The notes beneath the pieces are model-generated. The model saw only the letters and a list, made by a program, of their open reading frames with translations. It made no database searches and was not told the DNA's origin. Shown here one piece after another: positions 43,033-43,974 of a DNA stretch of 43,974 nucleotides (positions are counted from its first letter, which is position 1; each line of letters starts with the position of its first letter). The DNA lies in contig CALWVF010000002.1 of assembly GCA_944384925.1 (NCBI GenBank), positions 1-43,974 on the forward strand, read 5' to 3'. A program made the position numbers and the translations under genes. The stretch is from an uncultured Clostridia bacterium (lineage in GTDB: Bacteria; Bacillota; Clostridia; Oscillospirales; Acutalibacteraceae).

Positions 43033-43527
43033 TTGGATTCAATAGTAGGTTCTATAGTTTTAGGATTAAAGTCAATGCTTGATCCCAAAATGATAGTATT
43101 TTTAATTTCAATGTTACCCATATTGGAGCTTAGAGGAGGTATACTTGCAGCAAGTTTACTTGGCCTAAATTGGAAATTAGCCTTGCCTATATGTATATTG
43201 GGTAATTTATTTCCAATACCTTTTATTTTATTGTTTATTGAAAAGATTTTAGATAAAATGAAAAATACTAGATTTGTAAAGCTAGTTGATAAGCTGGAGC
43301 AGAAAGCCCTTAAAAGTTCTGAGTCTATTTTGAAATATAAAACTTTAGGCTTGTTTTTATTTGTGGCAATTCCTCTTCCGGGAACAGGTGCATGGACTGG
43401 CGCATTAGCGGCTGCGTTTTTAAAGATCCCTTTTAAAAATGCTATTATTTCTATTGCTTTGGGTGTTTGTGCTGCTGGAATTATAATGTCTATTTTATCC
43501 TATGGTATACTAGGTTTCTTTATGTAG
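43033..43527 (+). CDS. Small multidrug export family membrane protein (COG2426 type, 164 aa)
   Basis: An integral membrane protein. The signature ISMLPILELRGGILAASLLGLNW near the N-terminus and VAIPLPGTGAWTGALAA match the Sm_multidrug_ex family (distantly DedA-like). About four to five hydrophobic segments are visible. A charged cytoplasmic loop (EKILDKMKNTRFVKLVDKLE) lies in the middle. Despite the family name, transport of drugs is not well established. The TTG at 43033 follows GGAGTG (43021-43026) and gives normal family length; an in-frame ATG at 42874 adds 53 odd residues with no ribosome site. Confidence 0.82.
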   Translation: MDSIVGSIVLGLKSMLDPKMIVFLISMLPILELRGGILAASLLGLNWKLALPICILGNLFPIPFILLFIEKILDKMKNTRFVKLVDKLEQKALKSSESILKYKTLGLFLFVAIPLPGTGAWTGALAAAFLKIPFKNAIISIALGVCAAGIIMSILSYGILGFFM

Positions 43528-43592
43528 TTATATCTATTTTAATAGCATTATAAACCTTTTGGCTATTTAAATTATATTTAAGGAGATTAAAA

Positions 43593-43853
43593 TTGAATGT
43601 TGTTAACTCAGATATTGCAATAATAGGAGCTGGAGCTTCAGGAATAATTGCATCTATTATTGCAGCACGAGAATTAAAGAAGTATAATAAAAATTATAAT
43701 ATAATTTTACTTGAAAAAAATAAACGTGTTGGAAAAAAAATACTTATTACTGGGAATGGCAAATGTAATATATCTAATACAAATATATCGCCTAAATTTT
43801 ATTATAGCACTGAGCTGGAGAGAGCTGAGTATGCTTTAAGTAAATTTAATTAG
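43593..43853 (+). pseudogene. BaiN/HI0933-type FAD flavoprotein, broken after 86 codons
   Basis: The N-terminal FAD-binding site IAIIGAGASGIIASIIAA and the following LLEKNKRVGKKILITGNGKCNISN are exact features of the BaiN/HI0933 family of NAD(P)/FAD-dependent oxidoreductases, normally about 400 residues. The frame runs to ERAEYALSKFN and meets a TAG at 43851-43853. There both the reading and the base composition change abruptly. TTG start with AAGGAG upstream. Best read as a gene interrupted by an insertion whose other end lies beyond the window. Confidence 0.8.
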
Positions 43854-43974
43854 CCCTTTGAAATTTCACCACCTTCCGAGAGGCGTTATCGGGTGTTATT
43901 AAACCCCCGAAAACCCTTGAAAATACGCCAATTTATCCATGCAAAGGTGTTATGGGCTGTTATCGAACATTACC
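43851..43974. mobile_element. Probable end of an inserted element (continues past window)
   Basis: Much richer in G+C than the 43 kb before it, starting exactly where the flavoprotein frame breaks. It holds four GTTAT cores in two pairs. In each pair the cores are 10 bases apart: G-C-GTTAT at 43883-43889 and G-T-GTTAT at 43893-43899; G-T-GTTAT at 43947-43953 and C-T-GTTAT at 43957-43963. A TCGGG/CCCGA hairpin spans 43889-43910. Paired sites at helical spacing resemble recombinase arm-binding sites. No coding region is visible yet. Type of element unknown. Confidence 0.5.

Overview
The window is AT-rich DNA from a low-GC Firmicute, most likely a member of the Clostridia. The evidence is the frequent TTG starts backed by good Shine-Dalgarno sites, AddAB in place of RecBCD, the firmicute glycogen pair GlgC+GlgD, a PduL-type phosphotransacylase, LysM/G5/M23 and GH18/LysM wall enzymes, and tRNA genes that encode CCA. 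I cannot name the species.

Layout. 1-1180: four small helix-turn-helix (XRE-type) genes, the first cut by the window edge; two have near-palindromic DNA over their translation start region. 1275-4208: an alkyltransferase-like gene, a phosphohexomutase, a MacB-type ABC ATPase with no permease, and tRNA-Leu(UAA). 4229-4607: a decayed ORF and two terminators. 4744-12693: the most unusual part, six paralogous secreted helical-repeat proteins (five tandem on +, one divergent on -). Five are 265-269 aa with units A-B-C-D; one has grown to 713 aa as A-B-A-B-B-A-B-B-B-B-C-D. Each spacer upstream of a tandem copy carries the remains of a signal-peptide coding region of the same family. A secreted ankyrin-like protein with its own promoter follows (12818-13492). 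14031-15790: two tRNA-Ser genes and a lone large serine recombinase.

16054-24654 is mostly core: an M23/LysM/G5 wall peptidase, MurA, an MBL-fold hydrolase, RlmH, PcrA helicase and a compact LiaF-C-like protein. Between murA and the MBL gene lies a decayed copy of both, left by a tandem duplication of about 0.67 kb. 24726-38466: PduL, then addB-addA (double-strand break repair) and glgB-glgC-glgD-glgA (glycogen synthesis). The phosphohexomutase at 1630-3144 could feed glucose-1-phosphate to GlgC. 38584-42750: tRNA-Leu(UAG), a GH18/SH3/LysM wall glycosidase, tRNA-Asp, tRNA-Thr and tRNA-Trp. 43033-43974: a small-multidrug-export family membrane protein, then a BaiN/HI0933-type flavoprotein gene broken after 86 codons, where the base composition changes abruptly. 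This is probably the end of an inserted mobile element that continues past the window.

The strongest candidate for something undescribed is the secreted helical-repeat cluster. I recognise no named family for it. All family, start-site and promoter calls are by eye; no database search was run.
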